Origin: Pelomonas sp937871895
GTDB taxonomy: Bacteria; Pseudomonadota; Gammaproteobacteria; Burkholderiales; Burkholderiaceae_C
Assembly: GCF_046348265.1 (NCBI RefSeq)
Contig: NZ_JAXMEO010000005.1
Reading direction: 5' to 3' (one strand)
DNA length: 64,000 bases
Positions 26,574 to 35,784 of this stretch are shown here, in pieces. The notes beneath the pieces are model-generated. The model did not search any database, had not been told where the DNA came from, and saw nothing but the letters and a program-made list of their open reading frames with translations. Both the position numbers and the translations under genes were made by a program. Numbering within the stretch: position 1 is the stretch's first letter; the number at the start of each line of letters is the position of its first letter.

Positions 26574-28070
26574 ATGAAAAAACTACTCGCATGCCTTGCC
26601 CTGGCGGCGGCGGTGTTCGCACCGTCCGCGTGGGCTCAGGATGCCGCCAGCGCCGCTGCCTCGGCCGTGGCGGACGCGGCTTCGGCCGTGGCTGCAGCCG
26701 CTCCGGCTGCTGATGCAGCGTCGGCCCCGGCGCCGGTGCCCAACAAGGGCGACACCGCCTGGATGATGCTGTCCACCCTGCTCGTCATCCTGATGACGGT
26801 GCCTGGACTGGCCCTCTTCTACGGCGGCCTCGTGCGCAGCAAGAACATGCTGTCGGTGCTGATGCAGGTGATGGTCGGCTTCTCGCTGATCGTCGTGCTG
26901 TGGGTGCTGTATGGCTACAGCCTCGCGTTCACCGAGGGCAATGCCTTCATCGGTGGCACGGACCGCCTCTTCATGAAGGGCATCTGGGACAACGTCGCCG
27001 GCACCTTCTCGAACGCGGCCACCTTCAGCAAGGGCGTGGTCATTCCAGAGTTGGTGTTTGCCGCCTTCCAGGCCACCTTCGCCGGCATCACCGCCTGTCT
27101 GATCATCGGCGCCTTCGCCGAGCGCGTGAAGTTCTCGGCCGTGCTCGCCTTCCTGGCCCTGTGGTTCACCTTCAGCTACCTGCCCGTCGCGCACATGGTC
27201 TGGTTCTGGGCCGGCCCGGATGCCTACACCTCGGCTGAGGTGGTGGACAAGGTCAACAGCACTGCGGGCTACATCTGGCAGATGAGTGCGCTCGACTTCG
27301 CCGGCGGTACCGTTGTGCACATCAACGCCGCTGTCGCGGGCCTGGTGGGTGCCTACATGGTCGGCAAGCGCATCGGCTACGGCCGTGAAGCCTTCACCCC
27401 GCACAGCCTGACGCTGACCATGGTCGGTGCCTCGCTGCTGTGGGTGGGCTGGTTCGGCTTCAACGCCGGCTCCGCGCTGGAAGCCAACGGCTTCGCTGCC
27501 CTGGCCTTCATCAACACCTTCGCTGCCACGGCGGCTGCCGTGCTGGCCTGGTGTGCCGGTGAAGCCCTGCTCAAGGGCAAGGCCTCGATGCTGGGTGCAG
27601 CCTCGGGTGCTGTCGCTGGCCTGGTCGCCATCACGCCGGCGGCCGGCAACGTCGGTATCGGCGGCGGTCTGGTGATCGGCTTCGTGGCTGGCTTCGCTTG
27701 CCTGTGGGGCGTGTCCGGTCTGAAGAAGATGCTCGGCGCTGACGACTCGCTCGACGTGTTCGGCGTGCACGGCATCGGCGGCATCATCGGTGCCCTGCTG
27801 ACCGGCGTGTTCAACAGCCCGGCCCTGGGTGGCCCGAGCGCTGTCGGTGACTGGGTCACCGCCGCCGCCATCGCCCCGGATGCCTATTCCATCGGCGCCC
27901 AGTTCCTGACCCAGGCCAAGGCCGTCGGCATCACCATCGTGTGGTCGGGCCTTGTCTCGGTCATCGCCTACAAGCTGGTGGACATGACCATCGGCCTGCG
28001 CGTGACGGAAGAAGAGGAGCGTGAGGGCCTCGACATCAGCTCGCACGGCGAGACTGCGTATCACAAGTAA
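26574..28070 (+). CDS. amtB: Ammonium transporter
   Basis: 498 residues. A signal sequence (MKKLLACLALAAAVFAPSAWA) and an unusual Ala-rich linker (about 22-58, with only a few Asp, Ser and Pro) precede eleven membrane segments. Conserved channel features: PGLALFYGGLVRSKN, the first pore His in FAGGTVVHINAAVAG, the second in DVFGVHGIGGIIGALLTG, and FNAGSALEANG. It conducts ammonium/ammonia into the cell and is gated by GlnK. The C-terminal tail (GLRVTEEEEREGLDISSHGE) is the conserved GlnK-contact region. Last gene of the operon, followed by a strong terminator. Confidence 0.95.
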   Translation: MKKLLACLALAAAVFAPSAWAQDAASAAASAVADAASAVAAAAPAADAASAPAPVPNKGDTAWMMLSTLLVILMTVPGLALFYGGLVRSKNMLSVLMQVMVGFSLIVVLWVLYGYSLAFTEGNAFIGGTDRLFMKGIWDNVAGTFSNAATFSKGVVIPELVFAAFQATFAGITACLIIGAFAERVKFSAVLAFLALWFTFSYLPVAHMVWFWAGPDAYTSAEVVDKVNSTAGYIWQMSALDFAGGTVVHINAAVAGLVGAYMVGKRIGYGREAFTPHSLTLTMVGASLLWVGWFGFNAGSALEANGFAALAFINTFAATAAAVLAWCAGEALLKGKASMLGAASGAVAGLVAITPAAGNVGIGGGLVIGFVAGFACLWGVSGLKKMLGADDSLDVFGVHGIGGIIGALLTGVFNSPALGGPSAVGDWVTAAAIAPDAYSIGAQFLTQAKAVGITIVWSGLVSVIAYKLVDMTIGLRVTEEEEREGLDISSHGETAYHK

Positions 28071-28122
28071 GACAAGTAAATCGATTCAAGGGTCGGCGCA
28101 CACGACCCACCTCGAGCCTTCA

Positions 28123-28149
28123 AGCCGCCCCCATCGGGGGCGGCTTTTT
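28123..28149 (+). terminator. Rho-independent terminator after amtB
   Basis: Perfect stem AGCCGCCCCC (28123-28132) with GGGGGCGGCT (28136-28145), loop ATC, followed by a T-run to 28149. It ends the porin-glnK-amtB transcript and insulates gshA. Confidence 0.92.
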
Positions 28150-28261
28150 ACTTGTGCCGACGCTTTTTGGCTTTGCAGCGGGGCGCAAGGCGGCGTCGGG
28201 GCCTTGTGGTGGATGATGCAGGCCCCATCTGATCTCGCCCTGCTGCTTCAGCCCGCCCGCC

Positions 28262-29560
28262 ATGGTCCCGCATCTCGTCACTGCACTCACCGGCCCCATC
28301 AACGAACTCGAAGCCCGGGTGCTGGAGTCCATGCCGGCCACGGAGCGCTGGTTCCGGCTGGAGTGGATGGAGCACACGCCGCCCTTCTACGCCTCGGTGG
28401 ACGTGCGCAACGCCGGCTTCAAGCTGGCGCCGGTGGACACCAACCTCTTCCCCAGCGCCTTCAACCTGCTGACCCCGCAGATGCTGCCGCAGGCCGTGCA
28501 GGCCGCGATGGCGGCCATCGAGAAGGTCTGCCCCGAGGCGCGCAATCTGGTCGTAGTGCCGGATGCGCCGCTGTGCAACCTGAAGCTGGCCCACCTGGCC
28601 ACCCTGGCCCGCGTGTTCACCCAGGCCGGGCTCAATGTGCGGCTGGGCACCTTCGACCCCAGCGTCAAGGCGGCCACCACGCTGACCCTGCCCGAAGGTG
28701 GCGAGATGACCCTGGAGCCCATGGTGCGCCGCAAGGGCCGCCTGGTGCTGCAAAGCGGCTTTGACCCCTGCACCATCCTGCTCAACACCGACCTGGCCGG
28801 CGGCGTTCCGCCGGTGCTGCGCGGCCTGAACGAGCAATACCTGCTGCCGCCGCTGCATGCAGGCTGGACGGTGCGGCGCCGTAGCCGCCATTTCGAGGCC
28901 TACGAAGAGCTGGCCAAGCGCTTTGCCAAGCTGCTGGGCATGGACCCCTGGTTGATCCACCCCAGCACAAGTCTGGTCACGGGCCTCGACATGTCGGCCG
29001 CGCAGGGCCTGGAGCAACTGCAGGCCGAGGCCGATGCCCAGCTCACCAAGGTACGCCGCAAGTACAAGGACTACGGCATCCAGGACAAGCCCTTCGTCGT
29101 GCTCAAGAGCGATGTCGGCACCAATGTGGGCGTGATGACCGTGCGCGACCCCAAGGAGATCGCCGGCCTCAACGAGCGCTGCCGCGGCTGCCTGTCCTCG
29201 GGCCAGCAGGGCGAGGTGTTCCGGGACTTCCTGGTCCAGGAGGGGGTGCCCACCTTCGAGCGCGTGCACGACGCCGTGGCCGAGCCCGTGGTCTACACCA
29301 TGGACCGCTATGTGGTGGGGGGCTACTACCGCGTGCATGCCCAGCGCGGCGTGGACGAAAGCCTCAATGTGCCCGGCTCAAGCTTCGTGCCCCTGGCCTT
29401 CACCGAGGCCCAACAGCTGCCCAAGCTTGGCGAGCGGCCCGGCGCCAGCGTGCCCAACCGCTTCTACATGTATGGTGTCGTGGCGCGCCTGGCGCTGCTG
29501 GCCGCCGCCTACGAGCTGGAAGCCACCGACCCGCTGGCCGAGACACTCGAAACCGCCTGA
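28262..29560 (+). CDS. gshA: Glutamate-cysteine ligase (proteobacterial GshA type)
   Basis: 432 residues. It joins glutamate and cysteine with ATP to give gamma-glutamylcysteine, the first step of glutathione synthesis, in the cytosol. The sequence fits the PF08886 family: RWFRLEWMEHTPPFYASVDVRN, FKLAPVDTNLFPSAFNLL, LRGLNEQYLLPPLHAGW, KSDVGTNVGVMTV and YVVGGYYRVH. The C-terminal half resembles an ATP-grasp arrangement and is unlike E. coli GshA. The partner gshB lies 12.7 kb downstream, not adjacent. Confidence 0.92.
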   Translation: MVPHLVTALTGPINELEARVLESMPATERWFRLEWMEHTPPFYASVDVRNAGFKLAPVDTNLFPSAFNLLTPQMLPQAVQAAMAAIEKVCPEARNLVVVPDAPLCNLKLAHLATLARVFTQAGLNVRLGTFDPSVKAATTLTLPEGGEMTLEPMVRRKGRLVLQSGFDPCTILLNTDLAGGVPPVLRGLNEQYLLPPLHAGWTVRRRSRHFEAYEELAKRFAKLLGMDPWLIHPSTSLVTGLDMSAAQGLEQLQAEADAQLTKVRRKYKDYGIQDKPFVVLKSDVGTNVGVMTVRDPKEIAGLNERCRGCLSSGQQGEVFRDFLVQEGVPTFERVHDAVAEPVVYTMDRYVVGGYYRVHAQRGVDESLNVPGSSFVPLAFTEAQQLPKLGERPGASVPNRFYMYGVVARLALLAAAYELEATDPLAETLETA

Positions 29561-29723
29561 AACCCTCGTGCGGCGGGGCCTGTGCCTGGCCACGCCCTAA
29601 GCGTGTAGGAGGCCCCGGTCAAGCCACGTTTGCGTGGAATGTTGCGCTGCACAAAGGCCGGGGTTCGGGCGCAGAATGGCGCCTTTCGAACATCGAGCCG
29701 CTCCTGCTTGCGGCCCTTCTCAC

Positions 29724-31607
29724 GTGAGTGCTTCCCACGCGGCTCGCAGCCCCTCGGCGCTGGCGGGTCTCACCCTCGGTGCCCTGGGGGTGGTCTATGG
29801 CGACATCGGCACCAGCCCGCTGTACGCCCTCAAAGAAGTTTTCCACGGTGGCCACATCGCCGCCACGCCCGAGAACATCCTCGGCGTGCTGTCCCTGCTC
29901 TTCTGGACCATCACCGTCGTCGTCTCGATCAAGTATGTGCTCTTGATCCTGCGGGCCGACAACAACGGCGAAGGCGGCCTCATCGCCATGCTGGCCCTGG
30001 CCACCACGGCCGTGAAGGGCCAACCCGCGCTGCGCCGCGTGCTGATGACCGTGGGTCTCTTTGGTACCGCCATTTTCTTTGGCGACGCCGTCATCACCCC
30101 GGCCATGACGGTGCTCGGCGCGGTCGAGGGCATCGACGTCTATGCCCCCGAGTACCACGACGCCATCCTGCCCCTCACCCTCATCGTGATTGCCGGCCTG
30201 TTTGCCGTGCAGCGCTTTGGCACGGGCGGCATTGGCAAGGCCTTCGGGCCGGTGATGCTGACCTGGTTCCTGGTGCTGGCCCTGCTGGGCTTGCCGCGAG
30301 TGCTGCAGAACCCCGGTGTGCTGGCCGCCATGAACCCGCTGCATGCGATCGAGTTCTGCCTGCACCACGGCTGGGTGGCCTTCGTCGGCCTTGGTGCGGT
30401 GGTGCTGGTCGTCACCGGCGGTGAAGCCCTCTACGCCGACCTCGGCCACTTCGGCAAGAAGCCCATCCGCATCGCCTGGTACGGCGTCGTGATGCCGGCC
30501 CTGGTCATCAACTACTTCGGGCAAGGCGCCATGCTGCTGCAGGAGCCCGAGGCCATCCAGAACCCCTTCTTCCACCTCGCGCCCAGCTGGGCCGAGATCC
30601 CGCTCTTCCTGCTCGCCACGGCGGCGGCCATCGTGGCCTCACAGGCCCTCATCACCGCCGCCTTCTCGGTCACCAAGCAGGCCATCCAGCTCGGCATCCT
30701 GCCGCGCATGCGCATCCTGCACACCAGCGTGCGCGACACGGGCCAGATCTACGTCCCCTTCATCAACTGGATGCTGTTCGGCCTCGTCGTTGTCGCCGTC
30801 AGCTTCTTCGGTTCGGCCAGCCGCCTGGCCGGGGCCTACGGCGTGGCGGTCACCATCGACATGACCATCACCACGGTGATGACCTTCTTCGTCATCCGCT
30901 TTGGCTGGAAGTACCCGCTGGTGCTGTGCGCGGCTGCCACGGGCATCTTCTTCCTGATCGACGTCACCTTCCTGGCCTCCAACCTGCTCAAGATCGCGGC
31001 CGGCGGCTGGTTCCCGCTGCTCATCGGCGTCTGCATGTTCACGCTGATGCTCACCTGGCGGCAGGGGCGCCGGATGCTGTCCGACAAGCTGCGCGAGGAC
31101 GCCATCGAGCTGCCCTCCTTCCTCGACGCCGTCTTCCTCAGCCCGCCCACGCGCGTGCCGGGCACGGCGGTCTTCCTGTCGGCCGAGCTTGGCATCACGC
31201 CCAATGCGCTGATGCACAACCTCAAGCACAACAAGGTGCTGCACGAGCAGAACGTCTTCGTCACCGTGCGCCACCACGAGGTGCCCTGGATCGGCTTTGA
31301 CAAGCGCTGCGAGGTCGAGTCCCTGGGGCACAACTGCTGGCAGGTGACCCTGCACTTCGGCTTCAAGAACGAGCCTGACGTGCCCGAGGCCCTGGCCCAG
31401 CTCAAGAGCCATGGCGTGCAGCTGGAAGAGATGGAGACCAGCTACTTCCTCAGCCGCGACATCGTCATCCCCACCATCGGGGCCGGCATGGCGCTGTGGC
31501 GCGAGAAGCTCTTTGCCGGCATGCACCGCAACGCGGCGGCCGCGGCCGACTTCCTGCACCTGCCTACCAACCGCATCGTCGAGCTGGGCAGCAAGGTAGA
31601 GATCTAG
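29724..31607 (+). CDS. kup: KUP-family potassium uptake protein
   Basis: About 627 residues, twelve predicted membrane segments then a ~190-residue soluble C-terminal domain. Signature stretches are LGVVYGDIGTSPLYALKEVF, SIKYVLLILRADNNGEGG, FGDAVITPAMTVLGAVEG, GGEALYADLGHFGKKPI and NYFGQGAMLL. It imports K+ coupled to protons across the inner membrane. The GTG at 29724 gives the length of E. coli Kup (622) and places the first motif correctly; an ATG at 29676 or GTG at 29634 would add a poorly conserved leader. No clear ribosome-binding site marks any of them. Confidence 0.92.
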   Translation: MSASHAARSPSALAGLTLGALGVVYGDIGTSPLYALKEVFHGGHIAATPENILGVLSLLFWTITVVVSIKYVLLILRADNNGEGGLIAMLALATTAVKGQPALRRVLMTVGLFGTAIFFGDAVITPAMTVLGAVEGIDVYAPEYHDAILPLTLIVIAGLFAVQRFGTGGIGKAFGPVMLTWFLVLALLGLPRVLQNPGVLAAMNPLHAIEFCLHHGWVAFVGLGAVVLVVTGGEALYADLGHFGKKPIRIAWYGVVMPALVINYFGQGAMLLQEPEAIQNPFFHLAPSWAEIPLFLLATAAAIVASQALITAAFSVTKQAIQLGILPRMRILHTSVRDTGQIYVPFINWMLFGLVVVAVSFFGSASRLAGAYGVAVTIDMTITTVMTFFVIRFGWKYPLVLCAAATGIFFLIDVTFLASNLLKIAAGGWFPLLIGVCMFTLMLTWRQGRRMLSDKLREDAIELPSFLDAVFLSPPTRVPGTAVFLSAELGITPNALMHNLKHNKVLHEQNVFVTVRHHEVPWIGFDKRCEVESLGHNCWQVTLHFGFKNEPDVPEALAQLKSHGVQLEEMETSYFLSRDIVIPTIGAGMALWREKLFAGMHRNAAAAADFLHLPTNRIVELGSKVEI

Positions 31608-31670
31608 GTCTAGCCTTGTTGGGCTAAACCCCGCTGCTTGGCGGCGCGCGCCTCCTGACAATCGCGCCCC

Positions 31671-33359
31671 ATGCTGCCCAATCTCCTGGCCACCCGCCGC
31701 GGGCGCCTCGGCGCCTTCTTCGCCCTCTATGTGACTGAGGGCATCCCCCTCGGCTTCGCCGTCACCGCCATCGCCTACTACCTGCGCAAGCAGGGCGTGG
31801 GCCCCGCCGAGATCGGCGCCTTCGTCGGCTCCTTCTACGTGCCCTGGGCGTTCAAGTGGGCGTTCGGGCCCTTTGTGGATGTGTTCCGGTCGCAGCGCTT
31901 CGGGCACCGCCGGGCCTGGATCATTGCCATGCAGCTGCTGCTCTCGGCCACCCTGGCTGTGCTCGTCTTCTTCGAGCTACCGGCGCAGCTGGGGCTCTTC
32001 ACGGCGGTGCTCTTCGTCCACAACACCTTCGGCGCGATTCAGGACGTTGCCATCGACAGCCTGGCCTGCAACACACTGCATGAGGATGAGCGCGGTCTGG
32101 CCAACGGTCTGATGTTTGCCGGCGCCGCCATCGGGCAAGCCATCGGGGGTTCTGGCGTCCTCTTCATGACGGCCTATACCGGCTTCCAGTCCAGCTTCTT
32201 CTTTGTGGCGGGCTCGATCCTGCTCATCACCTTCTTCGTCGTGCTGCCGATGAAGGAGTCCGCCGTGCAGCGCATCCAGGGCTCTGCGGGTGAGGCTGGC
32301 GAGGCGGGTGCGGCCCAGCCCTCTGGCGGCCTGCGTCAGGCAGGGCGCGAGATGCGCGAGTTCGCCGTCACGTCCTTCCGCTCCTTCATGGGCACCCGTG
32401 GCGCCTTTGCCGGCGTGGGCTTTTGCCTGCTGCCCATGGGCGCCATGGCGCTCGGGCTCGCGCTGCGCTCCAACCTGAGCGTCGAGTTCGGGCTCGACGA
32501 GAACGAAGCCGCCCAGCTCGAACTCTGGAGCAACATCGTGTCCGCCATCGGCATGGTGCTGGGCGGCTGGTTGTCCGACAAACTCGGCCGCCGCGGCACC
32601 CTGTTCGTCTACTTCGCCCTGATGAGCCTGCCCACCGCCTGGCTGGCCTGGAAGCTACAGCAACTCGGCTACGTCATGCCCCGGCCGGCCGGCGCGCGCC
32701 AGCCCGAGTTCGCGCTGCTGCTTTGGATCGCCAGCCTCGTCTACAACGTCTTCAATGGCCTCATGTATGGCACCCGTGCCGCCATCATGATGGATGTCAC
32801 CAACCCCAAGGTGGCCGGCACCCAGTTCACGGCCTACATGGCCATGTCCAACCTGGCCATCGCCGTCGGTGCCACCTGGCAGGGCATCACCATCGAGGCC
32901 TTCGGCTATCCCGTCACCCTTGGCATTGACGCCGCCGTCGGCCTGCTGCTGCTGCTGCTGCTGCCCATGATCCGCCCCCCGCGTGAAGGTGAGGAAATGG
33001 CCGACGCCCCCGCGCGCCGCGCCCGCGGTTCCGCCTGGGTGCTGGCCCTGCTGTGCCTGGCCTGGCTGCCCTTCAGCCAATGGGGTGAGGCTTTTGGCAA
33101 GGCGCGCGGCGTGGTGGACCTGTTCTTCACCCTCATCTTTGTGATGAGCGCCGTACTGCTCACCGCCGCCTGGGCGATGCTGCCGCGCCAGCCCCTCACC
33201 CGCGCCGCCCCCTGGGTCGCGCTCGCCCTGCTGGCCGTCTACGTCCGCAAGTTCTTCGACGCTGGGCTGCCGCTGCAACTGGTCACCAGCGTGGTTGCCC
33301 TGGCGGGAGCGGCGGTGCTGCTCGGCTTGGCGCGTCAGCGCTGGCGCGAGCTGAGCTGA
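31671..33359 (+). CDS. Major facilitator superfamily transporter (AmpG/PAT-like)
   Basis: 562 residues, about 14 hydrophobic segments. LYVTEGIPLGFAVTAIAYYLR, VPWAFKWAFGPFVDVFRSQRFGHRR (the loop 2-3 motif) and HNTFGAIQDVAIDSLA resemble the AmpG/peptide-acetyl-CoA transporter branch of the MFS. Substrate is unknown: AmpG itself imports muropeptides, but many relatives are uncharacterised. An extended C-terminal part (three extra hydrophobic segments, about 455-560) makes it longer than typical AmpG (about 490). It follows kup by 63 bp. Confidence 0.82.
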   Translation: MLPNLLATRRGRLGAFFALYVTEGIPLGFAVTAIAYYLRKQGVGPAEIGAFVGSFYVPWAFKWAFGPFVDVFRSQRFGHRRAWIIAMQLLLSATLAVLVFFELPAQLGLFTAVLFVHNTFGAIQDVAIDSLACNTLHEDERGLANGLMFAGAAIGQAIGGSGVLFMTAYTGFQSSFFFVAGSILLITFFVVLPMKESAVQRIQGSAGEAGEAGAAQPSGGLRQAGREMREFAVTSFRSFMGTRGAFAGVGFCLLPMGAMALGLALRSNLSVEFGLDENEAAQLELWSNIVSAIGMVLGGWLSDKLGRRGTLFVYFALMSLPTAWLAWKLQQLGYVMPRPAGARQPEFALLLWIASLVYNVFNGLMYGTRAAIMMDVTNPKVAGTQFTAYMAMSNLAIAVGATWQGITIEAFGYPVTLGIDAAVGLLLLLLLPMIRPPREGEEMADAPARRARGSAWVLALLCLAWLPFSQWGEAFGKARGVVDLFFTLIFVMSAVLLTAAWAMLPRQPLTRAAPWVALALLAVYVRKFFDAGLPLQLVTSVVALAGAAVLLGLARQRWRELS

Positions 33360-33541
33360 TGGCATCGCACCCCTTGCCGCAGCCTGCGCGCCGTGGCTCG
33401 CACGATATGAAATTCGCCCGAAAGGCTCACGCAAAGCGCGCTTCGAGCTAGGGATTCGCTTGTGATTTTCACCGGGGCTTTTTCACGGGTGGACTGATAC
33501 ATTGATCCGCCTTTGCCGCCACGGCCCTGAGGAGGGGAACC

Positions 33542-35122
33542 ATGCCTACAACAACGTCGCGCCTTCGCTTGCTCGGGGCGCTTGTCATCGTCGCGCTGCT
33601 CACGGGCTGTGCGGCCACACAAAGCCACGACAAGCACGCCGAAAGCGTGCAGCAGGCCGCGCGCTCCGGCGGCGGCTTTGCCGCCGCCCTGGCCCAGCAC
33701 GAAGCCAGCGCCACCTCGGACGACCAGAAGAAGGCCCTGCTCTACAACCTGGAGCGTGGCGAGCTGCTGGCGCTGAACCGTCGCTATGCCGACAGCATCG
33801 AGGCCCTGGCCCTGGCCGACGTCAAGGTCAAGGAGTGGGAAGAGGCCGCCAAGACCAGCCCCGACAAGCTGCTCGGCACCCTCGGCGCCGCCACCATCAG
33901 CGAGCGGCTCAAGCCCTATGAGGGGCAGGACTACGAGAAGGTCTTCCTGACCACGCGCCTGGCCCTGAACCGCCTGGTGCTGGGTGACCTGGACAACGCC
34001 CGCGTCGAGATCAAGCGCACCCACGAGCGCGAGGCCGTGATCGCCGAGTTCCGCGCCAAGGAAACCGCCAAGGCCGAGGCCGAGGCCAAGGAGAAGGGCG
34101 CCGACGCCAAGGGCAAGGAGCTCAACGGCTACCCGGTCGAGACCCTGAACGACCCGGCCGTGCTCAAGCTCAAGAACGGCTACCAGAACGCGCTCAGCCA
34201 CTACCTGAGCGGCTTCGTCTACGAAGTGCTCGGCGAAGACGGCCTGGCCGCCCCGGGCTATCGCAAGGCCATCGAACTGCGCCCTGAAGTGCCCCTGCTG
34301 GAAGAAGGCCTGCGTGGCCTCGACCAGCGCACCTCCTTCACCCACAAGCGCCGTCAAGCCAAGACCGACGTGCTGCTGATCGTCGAGGCCGGCACCTCGC
34401 CCGCCCGCAAGCCCAAGGCCTTCACGGTGCCGGTGCCCATTTCCGGCCGCCTCAATTCGGTCAGCATTTCCTACCCCGTGATCGAGCCGAACAAGGAGCC
34501 GCTGCTGACGGGCCTGACCCTCGGTGGCGCCGAGTTCAAGCTGGAGCCGGTGGTCGATGTGGACCTGATGGCCCGCCGCGCCCTGAGCGACGAAATGCCC
34601 GGCATGGTGCTGCGCGGCATCACCCGCGCCATCGTCAAGGGCACGGTCCAGAACGAGCTGCAAAAGCGCGCCGGCCTGTTCGGTGCCGTCGTGGGCCTCG
34701 CCGCGTCGGTCGTCACCGAGCAAGCTGACGACCGCATGTGGCGCATGCTGCCCGGCCGCGTCTACCTGGCGCGCGCCTACCTGGAGCCTGGCGAGCACCG
34801 CCTCGTCTTCAACGGCCAGCCCGTGGGCGAGCCCGTCAAGATCGACGGCCAGTACGCCGTGCTCAATATGCGCCTCTTCGAAGGCCAGTGGGTGATGCAT
34901 GACGTGGCCAAGTTCGGCCGCCTCGTGGCGCCGCCGCCTGCTGCTGCTGCGCCTGCGGCCACCACGGCTGTGGTTTCGGGTAAGGTTGAGGCGCCCGCTG
35001 CGGTGGCCCCCAAGCCCGCTGCGAAGCCCGCCGTGAAGCCTGCGGCGCCGGCGGCTGCCAAGCCCGCAGCAGCGGCGGCCAAGCCGGCTGCAGCGCCGGC
35101 AGTGGTTCCCAAGCCCAACTGA
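33542..35122 (+). CDS. COG3014-family lipoprotein
   Basis: 526 residues. A lipoprotein signal (LLGALVIVALLTGC, lipobox LTGC with Cys22) places it in the envelope. The body has TPR-like helices (RGELLALNRRYADSIEALALAD...NGYQNALSHYLSGFVYEVLG), then a beta-rich part with GEHRLVFNGQPVG. The last ~60 residues are a low-complexity Ala/Lys/Pro tail (repeated AAKPA-type units). GAGG precedes the ATG. It heads a five-gene envelope cluster with YcfL-like, LpoB and CsgG-like genes, an association also seen in gammaproteobacteria. Function is unknown; a role with the penicillin-binding-protein activators is inference from context. Confidence 0.82.
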   Translation: MPTTTSRLRLLGALVIVALLTGCAATQSHDKHAESVQQAARSGGGFAAALAQHEASATSDDQKKALLYNLERGELLALNRRYADSIEALALADVKVKEWEEAAKTSPDKLLGTLGAATISERLKPYEGQDYEKVFLTTRLALNRLVLGDLDNARVEIKRTHEREAVIAEFRAKETAKAEAEAKEKGADAKGKELNGYPVETLNDPAVLKLKNGYQNALSHYLSGFVYEVLGEDGLAAPGYRKAIELRPEVPLLEEGLRGLDQRTSFTHKRRQAKTDVLLIVEAGTSPARKPKAFTVPVPISGRLNSVSISYPVIEPNKEPLLTGLTLGGAEFKLEPVVDVDLMARRALSDEMPGMVLRGITRAIVKGTVQNELQKRAGLFGAVVGLAASVVTEQADDRMWRMLPGRVYLARAYLEPGEHRLVFNGQPVGEPVKIDGQYAVLNMRLFEGQWVMHDVAKFGRLVAPPPAAAAPAATTAVVSGKVEAPAAVAPKPAAKPAVKPAAPAAAKPAAAAAKPAAAPAVVPKPN

Positions 35123-35142
35123 TCGAGCGACCCAGGAGCGCC

Positions 35143-35541
35143 ATGATGAATCGCAGGATCCTCTCTCTCGCCGCAGCCGCCTGTGTGGCCTTGTTGGCCA
35201 GTGCACTGCCGGCCCACGCCGACGACGACACCACCAGCCCCGCCATTGCCGCCAAGCTGGCGCTGCGCGGCAAGCCCAACGGCGTCAAGGTCGCTGAGAT
35301 GCGCCTCGTCCGCAAGGCCGACGTGCTCGTCGTCCAGGCCGACCTCTACAACGTCACCAAGAAGAACCGCACCGTCTTCTACCGCTTCCGCTGGCTCGAC
35401 AGCGACGGCAGCCAGGTCGGCGATGGCGAGGCCTGGAAGCAGCTGCCCGTGCTGGGCGAGCAGACCCAGACCATCAAGGGCGTGGCGCCCACGTCGGCCG
35501 TGGTCGATCTGCGCCTCGAAATGAACGTCGAAACCAACTGA
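35143..35541 (+). CDS. YcfL-like (DUF1425) exported protein
   Basis: 132 residues with a cleavable signal peptide (LAAAACVALLASALPAHA). The mature beta-sandwich part (ADVLVVQADLYNVTKKNRTVFYRFRWLDSDGSQVGDGEAWKQLPV) is typical of YcfL/DUF1425 proteins, which are often encoded beside lpoB. In E. coli ycfL is next to lpoB (ycfM). Unlike many YcfL proteins it lacks a lipobox Cys at the cleavage site. It follows COG3014 by 20 bp in the same operon. Confidence 0.82.
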   Translation: MMNRRILSLAAAACVALLASALPAHADDDTTSPAIAAKLALRGKPNGVKVAEMRLVRKADVLVVQADLYNVTKKNRTVFYRFRWLDSDGSQVGDGEAWKQLPVLGEQTQTIKGVAPTSAVVDLRLEMNVETN

Positions 35542-35560
35542 CCCTCCCGGGAGACCCACC

Positions 35561-35764
35561 ATGACCACCCGTACCTCGTTCGTCGTGCTGGCCGCCGCCT
35601 TGGCCGCTTCCCTGCTGTGTGGCTGCGAGACCGTGTCCTCGCCCGTCGTGCGCCTGCAGCGCCAGGTCGTCCCGGCTGACGCCCAGCCCGCCGCGCCCGC
35701 CCAGCCCGCCGCGCCCGCCCAGCCCGCCGCGCCCGCCCCGGCCCAGGACGCCGCCGCTCACTGA
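35561..35764 (+). CDS. Small lipoprotein, partial duplicate of the LpoB N-terminus
   Basis: 67 residues: lipoprotein signal (VVLAAALAASLLCGC), then ETVSSPVVRLQRQV, then a Pro/Ala tail of three QPAAPA units encoded by an 18-bp tandem repeat. The first 15 mature residues are identical to those of the LpoB encoded next, and 39 bp of DNA (35630-35668 and 35854-35892) are identical. It therefore looks like a partial tandem duplicate of lpoB that kept its own signal and gained a disordered tail. A Shine-Dalgarno (GGGAG) precedes the ATG, so it may be expressed. Whether it is functional is unknown. Confidence 0.6.
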   Translation: MTTRTSFVVLAAALAASLLCGCETVSSPVVRLQRQVVPADAQPAAPAQPAAPAQPAAPAPAQDAAAH

Positions 35765-35784
35765 CTCCAAGAAGGACCCCCGCC

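Noticed and set aside
33335..35206. Long open frames opposite real genes (here 623 codons on the minus strand; also 9217-11136 plus and 5983-7188 plus)
   Set aside because: They arise from the high-GC third-position bias of the true genes, have low-complexity His/Val/Gly/Ala-rich translations and show no family motif.
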